Assembly: GCA_964036315.1 (NCBI GenBank)
Contig: OZ038480.1
Span: 9,549,703-9,613,702 of the forward strand
Direction: 5' to 3'
Origin: Acanthosepion esculentum
Lineage: Eukaryota > Mollusca > Cephalopoda > Sepiida > Sepiidae
Length of the DNA stretch: 64,000 nt
Below the pieces are notes generated by a model. That model made no database searches. It had not been told where the DNA came from and saw only the letters and a list, made by a program, of their open reading frames with translations. The position numbers and the translations under genes are program-made. Each line of letters opens with the position of its first letter. The stretch's first letter is position 1. Below are positions 34,908 through 45,279 of this stretch, piece after piece.

Positions 34908-35150
34908 TACAGGGTGCTCCAAAAGTCACGTGACAATTGACAGAAAAACATACGCTTGCAAAATAGCAAACAGGGAAAATTTGCATACGGTTTATGTGAA
35001 AATTCCAGCAAATCTTATGGCCTTTTAGGCTAAAGCAGTTGATATCGCAAAAAAATTGTTTGATCTGTTGCGGGTTCATTTCATTAAATACTTGAAGAAT
35101 GGTTTCATATATATTGACCAATGAGAGCCAATTTCTTGACGCCCTTGTGA
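34908..35150 (-). mobile_element. possible IS630/Tc1-mariner terminus
   Basis: TACAGGGTGCTCCAAAAGTC starts with TA and the CAGGGTG(C/T)(T)CC pattern seen at the mariner-type MITE of 54.6 kb. A 77-residue minus open frame runs out through the terminus, but I see no transposase motif in it. No matching right-hand inverted repeat was found within the next kilobase. Confidence 0.3.
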
Positions 35151-35760
35151 AAAATTGAAGTGAGCCAATATGACGATCGCTTTTTTTTTAAATAAAAAAA
35201 ACTGCTATGAGCGAATAATGACAGAAAAGAAAAGAATATGCTGTTGACGAGGGAGCAGTTAACGGGAGAGTCAATTAGCAGGTTCGCTTCAAAGGAATGG
35301 TCCAGCGGAGGAGGTCATAAATCAAGGGCTAACCCATTCAAGACAGATTTCTACCCCAAAACTTAAATTCCTTTCTGAGCCACCCGGAGTGAACTTTCCG
35401 GCAAAATTAAAAACCCTCGAGAAAATACCTTTAAATACGAAGCCCATTTGTGCTAAGACGTTCCATTTATGTATTCTGTTAAAAACGAAGTTGGGTACTC
35501 TTTGAAAAATTTCAGCCATGTGCAATTTTGTTATTGCTACTCGAAGTTTTTCTCATCTTTTTCTATTTTGAAGGGTTTAATTTATTGTCTTTGAATTCAT
35601 TTCTTTATCAAATAAATTGTAACATATTTTTTCTTGTTTCTGTGGGTAATCCATTTTTGTTAGCTCAGAAAATTGTTATCCTGCCAAAATAAACGGATAA
35701 CAATTTCTTTTTGTGCGTTTATTTTCAACCCATTCATTATACCTCTTTGTATTTGTCATT
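35150..35760. other. spacer, nothing recognised
   Basis: One 67-residue minus frame, no domain. Confidence 0.4.
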
Positions 35761-35800
35761 TGTATCTTCCCGTGTCTCTGTCATTTTATTTCTCTCCCCA

Positions 35801-36012
35801 CTCTGTCTCTGGTCGTGTCTCCGGTATTTTCTCTCTCTTTCTCCTCGTGTATCCGTTATTTTCTCTCTTTTTCTCCTCGTATATCCGTTGTTTTCTCTCT
35901 TTTTCTCCTCGTCTCTCCGTCATTTTCTCTCTTTTTCTCCTCGTCTCTCCGTTATTTTCTCTCTCTTTCTCCTCCTACATTCGTTATTCTGTCTCTCCTT
36001 CTCCTCGTGTCT
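35801..36012. repeat. 32-bp pyrimidine minisatellite, about 6 units
   Basis: CCGTTATTTTCTCTC-type anchors at 35821, 35853, 35885, 35917, 35949 and 35981, spaced 32 bp, each followed by TTTCTCCTCGTGT or TTTCTCCTCGTCT. Three overlapping plus open frames result from the non-triplet period. Confidence 0.9.
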
Positions 36013-36341
36013 TAACATTGAAGGTAGCCACAAGTTTATTTATCGTCATCTAAAAAGTCTTCGAAGGAAATAATATTTTTTTTAGCAACGATGTTAGTTT
36101 CATTGTTGCGGCGGTTCTTGTGTGTATTTCTTAGGAATAATAATTGGTCCCTGTCGTTGAAGACACTAACAGGGAGAAGTTATGATTCTATGATCCACTA
36201 TTGTACAATGTACATAATTAAATTACAATAAAATGAAAATGTTCATTTTATATGAATAAAACTGCTATGAAAATTGCAGTGGTTTTTTAATAATTGCAAT
36301 ATTTTAATTTTTTTAACCGGAAAAAACCGAAATTCAACCTT

Positions 36342-36359
36342 TTCTCTCTCTCTCCATCA

Positions 36360-36435
<76 letters not shown>

Positions 36436-36564
36436 TTCCCTCTCCCTGTGCTTCTGTCATTTTCTTTCTTCCCTTCCCTCTGTCAATCTCTCTTTCCTCG
36501 TGTCTCCGTTATTTTCTCTCTCTTTCTCCTCGTGCATTCGTTATTTTCTCTCTCTATCTCTCAA

Positions 36565-36602
<38 letters not shown>
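36342..36602. repeat. (TC)n tracts with two units of the 32-bp minisatellite
   Basis: (TC)n at about 36362-36431 and 36565-36600; between them CCGTTATTTTCTCTCTCTTT and a second near-copy (36506-36560), matching the 35.8-kb array. Confidence 0.9.
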
Positions 36603-36603
<1 letters not shown>

Positions 36604-36962
36604 ACTGTTTTTTTTCTTTTTTTGCATCACAGAATCAGTGTGGAAAGTATGGTACAAGATGAACTGTTAAAACATTCCATTGAAAATGTACAAATGCATT
36701 TAACTATGAATCGTATTAGAGGAAAAAAAGAGTTTTTTGAATGCAAATACATGACAGGACCAGGTGAAAAGATGCACTAAGCCATGTATCCACGTAAATT
36801 ACGGATTATCATCTCATTCGTCAAACATTTACGGAAAAGTTCTATCCCTAGTCTAACATTAACACTAAAAAACCCGAATTGAATGTATTTTTTGTTGGAG
36901 TTTTTGGTTACCTTGGTATACTAGTGAGCCAGCCAAAAAGAGCTGACTCATTTTATAGTTCA

Positions 36963-37145
36963 CCAATAGAAGAGTTAACCAATCAGAAGGCTCAAAATAT
37001 TCAATAGGACATGTATAAAAGGCGGCCATGTTTTTTCCGGAATATTCACTGCCAGCATTTGATATCGAAGACTGAAGAATTACGAAACAGCTGCTGGTGG
37101 TATTGGCGATATAGTCAGATTCAATAGAGTGTCTGACTCGTGAGT
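36963..37145 (+). promoter_or_regulatory. candidate core promoter and non-coding first exon
   Basis: CCAAT at 36963 and 36979, then GTATAAAAGGCGGCCATG (TATA box at 37014) with spacing typical of an RNA polymerase II promoter. A consensus splice donor GTGAGT lies at 37140. No downstream coding exon is recognisable in the window. The block could be the promoter of a gene whose exons lie outside, or an LTR. Confidence 0.35.
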
Positions 37146-37149
37146 GTTA

Positions 37150-38445
37150 ATCTTTAACGTTGTTTCATTGAACAGATGACGTACTGCGCTGGATTCTATA
37201 TTCATAGACTATGGTGAACATGGTCAACATTTTTTCCGTCAAACGATCGACAAAACATTAAATACATTAAGTCTTGTCATGTATTAACATGTATTTTTTT
37301 TTTAGAAAATTTAGTTTGTCGGGGATTTTTTTTCATGTGTTCTTTTGGAATCATTTTAAAACTTTCTTTTTTCAGCAACATGTAGCGGTTGGGGACCCCG
37401 TATCAAAGTTTCGTGAGTAGAACCTAGCACCAGCCCTGTTTACAGTGATATGACTGGTGCATTTGAATTATTTTTATTACTGTGAATTGAAACGTGTTCT
37501 GCTATTAAAATACACTCAGAGGAATAAATGCTACAAATAAATGCGAATAATACGTCTCAACATGACTAAGCGATGATCTACAAGTATTTCCTTAGAATAA
37601 ATTTAATGATTTAGGGAAAGGTCTCAGCTTCCCGAGAGATAACGCAGAGCCACGCGGCCTAGATGAACAGAGAAATATTAATCATTCTCTTGTCATCGAA
37701 AGAAAGAAAACGAAAAGATGAATCCTTGCACTAGGTTGTCTTGTGCAGAAATTTGGTATATATTACAATGCATAATAATGGAAACTATAGATTAATTAAA
37801 ATTAAAACTTAAATGGACATTTCTTCATGCATCAATACATGTTGTATATTCTGTGCATTTAAATGAAACATGCCAGAATTTGATAAAAGTTCTGGGTAAA
37901 GGTCATTACAATGAAAACTGTTGTCTTTTATATTGACTCAAAAGTTCCGTGTATATTAAAGGTTCTGCGGTCAGGATATTCAAAATTCCCATGTTTTATC
38001 CGTGAGTTGGACGGTTCAAAATAGAAATAATCGACAGATTCATACCCAAAATATCATCGAAATTAACATTTTGATTCCAGGAAATGTCACGCTGCCAATA
38101 CTTCATATTAATCTTGGGTAAACGAAGCAGCTTTTTAAGCCTTATCCAAAGATTTCTGGTTGGAAAGAGAACATATTTATTGGATCCGGTATAATTTGCA
38201 GAATTTGATGAAAGAATTAATTTCTAAGTTCTTAATAACAAAAACAACAACAACAATAATAATAATAATAATAATATTAATAATAATAATATCATACATA
38301 ATAGTGAGGACCCCAAATACAGGTCCTTGTGACATATATAAGGAAACCATAAATCATCTAATCTCAGGAAATTCGGTACTTGCGCCAAATGCATATAAAA
38401 ATCGTCACAATAGAGTGGGGCAATACTTACACTGGGCAATGTGCA
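37150..38445. other. spacer; short (AAC)n(AAT)n at 38239-38291
   Basis: No supported gene or element apart from the AAT-type microsatellite. Confidence 0.45.
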
Positions 38446-38449
38446 AACA

Positions 38450-38892
38450 TCTGTCTATATTTCTGAGATGAAGTATTATGTACATTATTTACATTATTCG
38501 GACTTTTGTCCTCATCTTTGTTGCCATATTTATTACAATGTTTCGGCCGTTGTACGCTCCGGCCTTCTTCAGGTGGTTGTAATGTCGAACTGAACCCTTT
38601 ATTTCGCTCACTGGGGTAGACTGATCTAGTTCCACGTGCCATGTTTAATGGGTGTCAGTTATCAGTTATCTCCTGTTAATTCTCCTCAAGGACACATGTG
38701 ACAGTGGATAAAGACATTAGTTAGATCCAGTGGCAGGACCCAAAGAGTGTGAGTTCAATACCCGGCTAAGGCAGTGGAGAACTTTAAGAGGTAAATTAAC
38801 AGGAGATAATTGATAACTGACATCCAATAAACATGACACGTAGAACTAGAACATTCTACCCGAGTGAGCGAAATAAAGGGTTCAGTTCACAC
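38450..38892. mobile_element. foldback copy of the SINE/satellite family with tRNA-like loop
   Basis: Left: 107-bp-family block and hammerhead-like core in minus orientation (CGGCCGTTGTACGCTCCGGC, CTTCTTCAGGTGGTTGTAAT). Then an arm at 38585-38690 (CTGAACCCTTTATTTCGCTC ... GTTATCTCCTGTTAATT) whose inverted copy is at 38790-38888. The loop (38695-38785) is a plus-strand tRNA-like head: GTGACAGTGGATAAAGACA then GTGTGAGTTCAATACCCGGC. The right arm stops where 18 bp of the GTGTACACA family and (AAT)n begin. Confidence 0.85.
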
Positions 38893-38906
38893 CAGAAATC
38901 AAAGGA

Positions 38907-38966
<60 letters not shown>
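38888..38966 (+). repeat. (AAT)n with truncated GTGTACACA-family end
   Basis: ACCAGAAATCAAAGGAAAT precedes about 60 bp of (AAT)n: a severely 5'-truncated retroposon insertion that interrupts the foldback. Confidence 0.75.
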
Positions 38967-39380
38967 CGAACTTTCTAAAATATGTTTATCAAGTTTCAAG
39001 AATTGAGTTGCAATATGAATCTTGCTAAAACAAGATGAAAGATTCCCTCGAAATAGTGAAGAAGTTAAAAGATGAAACCAGGGACATTGGAATATTACTA
39101 TGAAGATAGATACTACTTCATAATTCATAAATACTTACAACATGAAATCTATAAATAAAAGTCTAGCAAAACGAAATTTTGAATTGTAGGGGAAAAAAAC
39201 GACGTTTATAACAGCTATGTAATTTATATTGAAATTACAACAATGAAATTTCTCTTTAGATACTAAATCCTAAAAAGGAGTTTGCCAATAGAGAGCTGAT
39301 GCCGACAGATCAACATAGAACTATTATATTTATCATCTTACAAATATCAAAAAAAAATCTACAAATGTTTACTTTTTAAA
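38967..39380. other. AT-rich spacer, nothing recognised
   Basis: No supported feature. Confidence 0.45.
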
Positions 39381-39383
39381 ACG

Positions 39384-40658
39384 CATGGGTTATAGAAGGG
39401 TTGGAGGAGGAACAAATAGGAGTGGTAAAGGAGAGGATGTGGAGAAAGAGAAAGACAGTGGATCGATCAAGGCAAGGGGGTTACAGAAGATTTGGAGCGA
39501 GAGCAGATAGGAATGAAAGGTGAAAGGATGTGGAGAAGGGAAGTGGATAGATCAAGGCAACTGGAGATGACAATTGACGTTACACTTAAACCGTTGGAGA
39601 TTGTATTTTTCAGGGAAACAGGGATAGGGAAGGGAGTTCCACAGGCGAGATGTGCGAGACATGAAGCTATTGGAGTAGAAGAGACGTCTACACCTAACAG
39701 TTTCAATGGTGAAGGGGTGGGAACGGGATGCCAGCCTCGTGGGACGTTTAAATTCATGAGGCCTAGGGACAAGCGAAAGCAGCTCCTCGGAGCAATTACC
39801 GTGAAAGTATTTGTAAAAAAGACAGAGCGAGGCAACATCGCGTCTGTGAGAGAGCGACTGCAGACGAGATGACAGATCAGGGCCAATCACATTGCATATC
39901 TGTCTCTGGATCTTATCAAGAACCCTGAGTCAAACAGCAGGGGCTCCAGACCATATATGGCAGCAATACTCCATGCAAGGGCGAATGGTCGATTTATAGA
40001 CTTGGAGGATCGATTCCGGGGAGAAACATTTCCTGGCTCGGCACAGGAAACCAACTTTCCTTGCGGTGGATGAGGCAACTGACTCGATGTATTTGTTCCA
40101 TCTCAGATCAGCGGACAGCGTGAGACCGAGCAGCCGCAGAGAAGACCTCTCGAGAAGTTGGTCTTCAGACATTCTAATGGGATGCAGGGATGGATTCTTG
40201 TGGTGGTTAATAGAGAGCAGTTTTGTTTTAGAGGCGTTAAATTTAACCATCCATTTCTTGTCCCAGTTCACAACCGATTGGAGGTGCTTTTCAATTTGAA
40301 CTGCCAGGTTAACTTTGTCAGCATCACTAGATTTGTGTTTGAGGCAGAAGTAAATTGTGGTGTCGTCAGCATAGATGCCGACTTGGGAGTCTATGGCGTC
40401 AGGAAGGTCGTTTATAAATATGAGGAACAGAGTAGGGCCTAGGATGGAGCCTTGAGGAACACCTGCGTTAGTGGGATAGGAGCTGGACATGAATCCATTG
40501 AGAACGACCTTCAATTCCCGGTTTGACAGGAATGATTGTATTAGGTCAAATAATCGACCTGTGATACCATAACCCTGGAGCTTGCGAAGAAGGCCGGCAT
40601 GCCAAACTCTATCAAACGCTTTGGAGATGTCTAGGGCCACGGCGGTTTGGATGTCATT
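39384..40658 (-). pseudogene. Jockey/CR1-type LINE, RT and 3' end, best preserved copy
   Basis: A 236-residue uninterrupted minus frame (40640-39930) begins ALDISKAFDRVWHAGLL (motif A), then GVPQGSILGPTLFLIFINDL (motif B), VGIYADDTTIYFCL (motif C with an intact ADD catalytic pair), VVNWDKKWMVKFNASKTKLL, LRLLGLTLSADLRWNKYIES, ARKVGFLCRARKCFSPESIL and a C-terminal MEYCCHIWSGA. After one frameshift it continues IGPDLSSRLQSLSHRRDVAS and FKRPTRLASRSHPFTIETVR to RLWNSLPYPCFPEKYNLQ. The 3' region carries a direct ~93-bp duplication (39384-39477 / 39478-39566). Upstream it stops abruptly at TGTTATGG (40660), so endonuclease and N-terminal RT are missing. Confidence 0.9.
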
Positions 40659-40659
40659 C

Positions 40660-40792
40660 TGTTATGGTGAAACACACCTAGTCTATAGATAATAGACCCT
40701 CCCACCTAATATAAGTAGGAGTCAGTGGGGGTCGAATACGAAAGTAGTCAGCTACCACAACTAGATTACTCTGCGTAATACTTATTATAACA
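40660..40792. other. candidate LTR-like segment at LINE breakpoint
   Basis: TGTTATGGTGAAACACACC begins exactly where the LINE ends, and a TTATAACA occurs at 40785-40792. TG...CA ends resemble an LTR, and the start matches that of the candidate solo LTR at 59.6 kb for 8 bases. The far boundary is guesswork. Confidence 0.25.
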
Positions 40793-40799
40793 AGTTCCT

Positions 40800-41500
40800 A
40801 ACGTTTTTGTACGTTGAACCTATTTAGGACCGAATTTAGTCCAAATACAGATTCCACTGCGGAAATAACTCTACAACACATTCCAATAATTCTGTTTAAG
40901 CACCAACATTGAAACTGTAAATTAATCAGTTTTTGACAAGTGCATTGATGGCGACTACGTGAAAAGGGGATTGTCAGTGGTCATGAATTAACACAAGTGT
41001 TTCTGATAATGTAATATTTTATTTGTTTAGTAATAAACAAGCTGGATAAATAAATGTTCGCATCCTCACTTTTTGGACATCGTCTGTGATTATTTTGTAT
41101 CTTTACTTCTCGAGCATCTTTCGTAAATAACTGTTTCCTTACTTCTTGAACATCTCTCGTATATCAGCATTTTCCGGGAGAGAAAGAAGATAATTATGAG
41201 TTTTCGTTTTTTACGCAAAAGAAGCTGATTTTTAACTTGGCAAATTGGTTGAATTGGTTAGCCCCACGCATTGCATGGAACGATTCTCCCATCAAAAAGG
41301 CTTCACAAAAAGAAATTAAATAAAGTGACTGCCAAATAAATAGCCTCCTTAATTTCCACACATTATTCCTACATTTAAAATGTTAACTTTAATTTACCGC
41401 CTCAACTCATTGATGGCATGTTGTATGTTAATATTTATTTTACTCTTCCCTGCAATAAATTACTCACGAGTATGTGAATATTGGTATGAGTTGAGGTGAT
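40800..41500. other. spacer, nothing recognised
   Basis: No open frame or repeat of note. Confidence 0.4.
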
Positions 41501-41539
41501 GGAATACCTGAGCTGTCTCCACTTCTCACCAAACTATAC

Positions 41540-42843
41540 AACTATTGTCTCGCTTCTTTCTGCTTTCGAGCTTGTTCGAAGTCCTTGTCTTAATCCCTGT
41601 CTTTAAGAAATCTTGAGAACATTGTGACCCCTCTAACTGCCACCTTATAAGTTTCCAACCGCTTTTAGGCAACGTATCCGAGTCTTTCATTAATACTGAA
41701 GAGGTTAAACATCATACCTTCCACGACTTACTCTCAGATAAACAATATGGTTTCCGTTTTGCCCGGTCTATCGCTGACGTGCTTAGCGCCATAACTGAAT
41801 ATATATACCAAGCTCTTGATAATAACAGCGAAGATCGTGCCTTGACTCTAGATATCGCAAAAATGTTTGACAGGATTTGGTACGCTGGTCTTCTGAGTAA
41901 GCTTCAGGGCTATGGTATTACAGGACAAATATTTGAGTTAATCCCATCATTCCTATCTAATCGTGAAATTATTGTCGTTCTGAACGGTTTCGCTCCCAAA
42001 TCGTTTCACACGAACTCGGGTGTCTCCCAAGGCTCTATCCTGGGTCCTACGGTTTCGGATCTTCAACAATGACCTTCCTGATGTCATCAGTTCTCAAGTA
42101 GGCATTTATGCAGATGACACTACCATTTAATCCTGTCTTAATGGTGAATCGGTCAGCGTTGAAAAAGTTAACCTTGCCGCTCTTCTCGAAATAAAACTCC
42201 ACTCAGTTGTTAACTGGGTCCAAAAATGGTTTGTAAATTTTAATGCCTCCAAAACTGTTCTCATTTGGCCACAACAGATAAATTTCCCTGTCCGCCATTA
42301 GCATGACTGATGGTCGACGCCAGCAGAGCGTCTCACTGCGCCTTCTTGGCCTCACGTTTTCGACCGACCTGCGGTGGAACAACGGCATTGAACCGATAGC
42401 TACATCTACTGCGAGGAAAATTGGTTCTCTGTGACGTTCCAGAAGATTTTTCACATCAGAGTCCACCTTAGACATCTACATCTCTGCTATTGAATACTGT
42501 TATCATATCGGATCTCCCCTGCTTTTCATCTCGAGGTTCTTAACAAAACCCAAAGAAAACCTTGCAATGTAATCGATCCTGACTTGGCATCTCAACATTA
42601 GTCACGTTCTCACAGACGTGATGCGGCTTCCCTCTGTCTTTTCTACAAATATTTTCGTGGCTTCTTTTCTAACGAGTTTTTTTCTTGGTAACCCAATTAC
42701 ATGAATTTAAGTGTGCTAATAGATTAGCATCTACGTGTCACCCTTTAACCGTCGAAATAGTTAAATATAACCGCCACTTCTACACCGACAGTTTCTTTTC
42801 TTGCACTTCCCGACAGTGGAACTCCCTTCCGCTTACTTGCTTT
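41540..42843 (+). pseudogene. Jockey/CR1-type LINE, RT to 3' region, plus strand
   Basis: Plus strand, in order: HDLLSDKQYGFRFARSIADV, LSAITEYIYQALDNNSEDRA, LDIAKMFDRIWYAGLLSKLQ (motif A), GVSQGSILGPTV (motif B), INDLPDVISSQVGIYADDTT (motif C), VVNWVQKWFVNFNASKT, then with frame changes RRDAASLCLFYKYFRGFFSN and the FKCANRLASTCHPLTVEIVK segment. Several stops and frameshifts. This copy shows the unexpanded state of the site that carries the AT expansion at 30.4-31.2 kb. It ends next to a Penelope-like tail. Confidence 0.85.
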
Positions 42844-42935
42844 AGCTTTCTGTATTACTGGTTCCCATATTGTGTTCATGTCTATGATTGGCCGGTTTAG
42901 GAGATTTTTACAGCCTAGCATAGGCGATGATTCCA
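42843..42935 (-). mobile_element. Penelope-like element tail fragment
   Basis: Matches 43.99-44.08 kb: CTGTATTACTGGTTCCCATA, TTGGCCGGTTTAGGAGATTT, GCCTAGCATAGGCGATGATT. At 44 kb this sequence lies directly downstream of a GIY-YIG domain. Confidence 0.55.
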
Positions 42936-42949
42936 GGGATATTATGTGT

Positions 42950-43330
42950 CATGTGTCCTTGAGTGAGCGAAATAAAGGGTTCAGTTCAACTTTCCAACCA
43001 CCTGAAGAAGGCCGGAGCGTACAACGGCCGAAACGTTGTAATAAATATGACGACAAAGATGAGGACAATAGTGCGAATAATGTACATAATAACTCATCTC
43101 AGAAATATAGACAGATACTGAAAGGCCGAAATGTTGTAATAAATATGGCGACAATGATGAGGACAATAGTCCGAATAATGTAAATAATGTACATAATACC
43201 TCATCTCAGAAATATAGACAGATAGTGAAGGGCCGAAACGTTGTAATAAATATGGCGACAAAGATGAGGACAATAGTCCGAATAATGTAAATAATGTATA
43301 TAATACCTCATCTCAGAAATATAGACATAA
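42950..43330 (+). repeat. 107-bp family, element end plus about 3 units
   Basis: Starts with AAATAAAGGGTTCAGTTC, CACCTGAAGAAGGCCGGAGC and ACGGCCGAAACGTTGTAATA, then units with the GGCC anchor at 43026, 43124 and 43231. The first interval is 98 bp because one TAAATAATG is missing; the second is 107. Confidence 0.9.
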
Positions 43331-43725
43331 CTTTTAGTAAATCGTATGTTTGCGTGATTGTAAGTGCACGTGCATAAAAGGAATAATAAATAGCACACAT
43401 TACGAAAACACGTAAACTCACAAAATTTAGAATCCACGAATCTTACTGCGAAAGGCACATCGTGTTTTCTTTCTCTCCTCCTTTTATAAAGATCACGTGA
43501 ATCGAGTATAAGAAACTTTGGCGGTAAAATGTTTTATCAAAAAAGAAAAAAGAAGAAATGTAAAATTTGTATCTATTTCATTTTGTTTCGATTTTATAAA
43601 TTATTTTTTCGACTTACGTGACACCAGTTATTTTTGTTTTCACGATAGAATACATTAACTGCAGGATATTTGGTAACACTCGTGATGTTTACTTTGCTTA
43701 ATGAAGTTTAGTATATTGTTCTAAT
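43331..43725. other. AT-rich spacer, nothing recognised
   Basis: No supported feature. Confidence 0.4.
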
Positions 43726-43729
43726 TCTA

Positions 43730-43890
43730 CGTGCCAGGCCTTGTTTTGATATCTCGGTATCAGTTAATTCTCTTCAGTAACCCAACTCTCTAAGTTTTTC
43801 TTCCCTCTGTTGGGACACACAGCTCTTTGGGTCAAGTTACGTTTTGGATTACTCAACCAACGCTTTTATCCACTGGGCCATGTATCCATG
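43730..43890 (-). mobile_element. SINE/satellite family fragment with tRNA-like head
   Basis: Contains CTACGTGCCAGGCCTTG, CAACTCTCTAAGTTTTT and, at the right end, ACGCTTTTATCCACTGGGCC followed by ATGTATCC, which reads GGCCCAGTGGATAAAAGCG on the minus strand. Confidence 0.6.
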
Positions 43891-43994
43891 GAGACATCAG
43901 TGATGGAATTGTTGCGACGTATACAACTAATATCTCAGTAAACATTTTTATCAGAGCTCATATTGCAATTTTTGTTATTGCTGCTTTTCTTTAG

Positions 43995-44765
43995 CCTTCT
44001 GTATTACTTGTTCCCACATTGTAATCATGTCTATGCTTGGCCGGTTTAGGAGATTTTTGCGGCCTAGCATAGGTGATGATTCGTTAAGCTTTCGTATGTT
44101 TCAGAAATTGTCTCTATTATTTCATCCTGTAACGGGCGGTGATCTCGCTTTTCTATCCATATATGGTCAGCCATGTCTGATTTTTCTATTTACCCTCGTG
44201 TTACAATTTCACGGTGTTCTTACAGACTTATCATAAGGGGCAGCCTGTTTCTCTTATATATTTCTTTCCACAGCTGCACGGGATGGCATATGCACAGTTC
44301 TTAATCATGTTCTCCTCTACGGGTGGTCTTACTCTGAAGAGATGTTTGCGTAATGTTGAAGCACATATAGTAGGCAGACCGAGGCTGTTTGCTGAGTGTT
44401 ATTATCGTCTTCTATCCCTGTTTGTGTGGGTTGCTGCAGGGTAGTATTTACGTTGTAGGGTACTGTTTCTTATACTAACCATTACTTGTTCATATGTCTC
44501 TGAGCTGCCACATGATCTTTGCTAGATGTTGTAGGCAGCGTACGATCTTTTTCTTTACACTGAATTGGTGGTGGGAATCCAGTGAATGTTGGCTTGCGGT
44601 ATACGGAATGCTAGCTTGTTGTTTTCTGTGTGAATTGTATCGATATATAGTTCATATGGTCTAGTAGTATCTGGACCTCTTTCTAGTGTGGCCAGTGTAT
44701 TATGAAGGCGTTTGAAATCCCCTGCAAGGTAAAGTCGCTGTCGGAAAAGTTCGGAATTCCTGAAG
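43995..44765 (-). pseudogene. Penelope-like element, RT C-terminus and GIY-YIG endonuclease
   Basis: Minus strand translations: NKLAF and VYRKPTFTGFPP (about 44.6 kb), the conserved VYRKPT block near the end of the Penelope RT; then LFRVRPPVEENMIKNCAYAI, PCSCGKKYIRETGCPL (44.35-44.23 kb), the GIY-YIG-type nuclease core (Y-I-x-ETG). After two stops and a frameshift a GKxxKxxxWLT-like remnant corresponds to the GEIEKSGMADH-type block. Downstream is SSPMLGRKNLLNRPSIDM. Penelope-like elements retrotranspose with an RT fused to this nuclease. Broken and 5'-truncated. Confidence 0.75.
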
Positions 44766-45074
44766 ACTAAATGAATTATTTCGAAGAAGGATGGAACTCA
44801 TGCCTTGAGAAATCCAAAGTCATATTTCTTGGCTTCTGTGGGGAAATATTGACGTCAGAGTTTATGTTTTACAAATAATTGTTGAAAGTGAAAGGAAAAA
44901 AACACAATTCAAATCTCCTGAACAACCAACATGTTCCGATATCGACAGCTATTGATGCCTGTAGCTAAAGTGAAGTTTTTTTTTTATTGACATGGCAACT
45001 TAAGGACTCTTATCTCTACGATTTCTAAATAGTAAACAAAAAATATGGCGTGGAGAAACAGATACGGCAAATGT

Positions 45075-45275
45075 AGTGACATGTCAAAATGGTCAGCCAT
45101 GCTTGATTTTTCTATTTACCCTTTTTTTACGGTGTTCTTGCAGCCTTATCATAAGGGGCGGCCTGTTTCTCCTTTATATTTCTTGCCAGAGCTGCACGGG
45201 ATGATATACACACAGTTCTTAATCATGTTCTCCTTTACGAGTGGTCTTACTCGGAAGACAATCTCTTAAGGATAT
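45075..45275 (-). pseudogene. second Penelope-like GIY-YIG fragment
   Basis: Minus strand: VFRVRPLVKENMIKNCVYII, PCSSGKKYKGETGRPL, two stops at the same place as the 44.2-kb copy, then, one base out of frame, IEKSSMADHFDM. The shared double stop TGATAA after GRPL/GCPL shows the two fragments share a parent that was already broken, or a local duplication. Confidence 0.75.
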
Positions 45276-45279
45276 GGAA

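Noticed and set aside
35673..36780. Serine/leucine-rich open frames of 100-168 residues
   Set aside because: Products of (TC)n and the 32-bp pyrimidine repeat.
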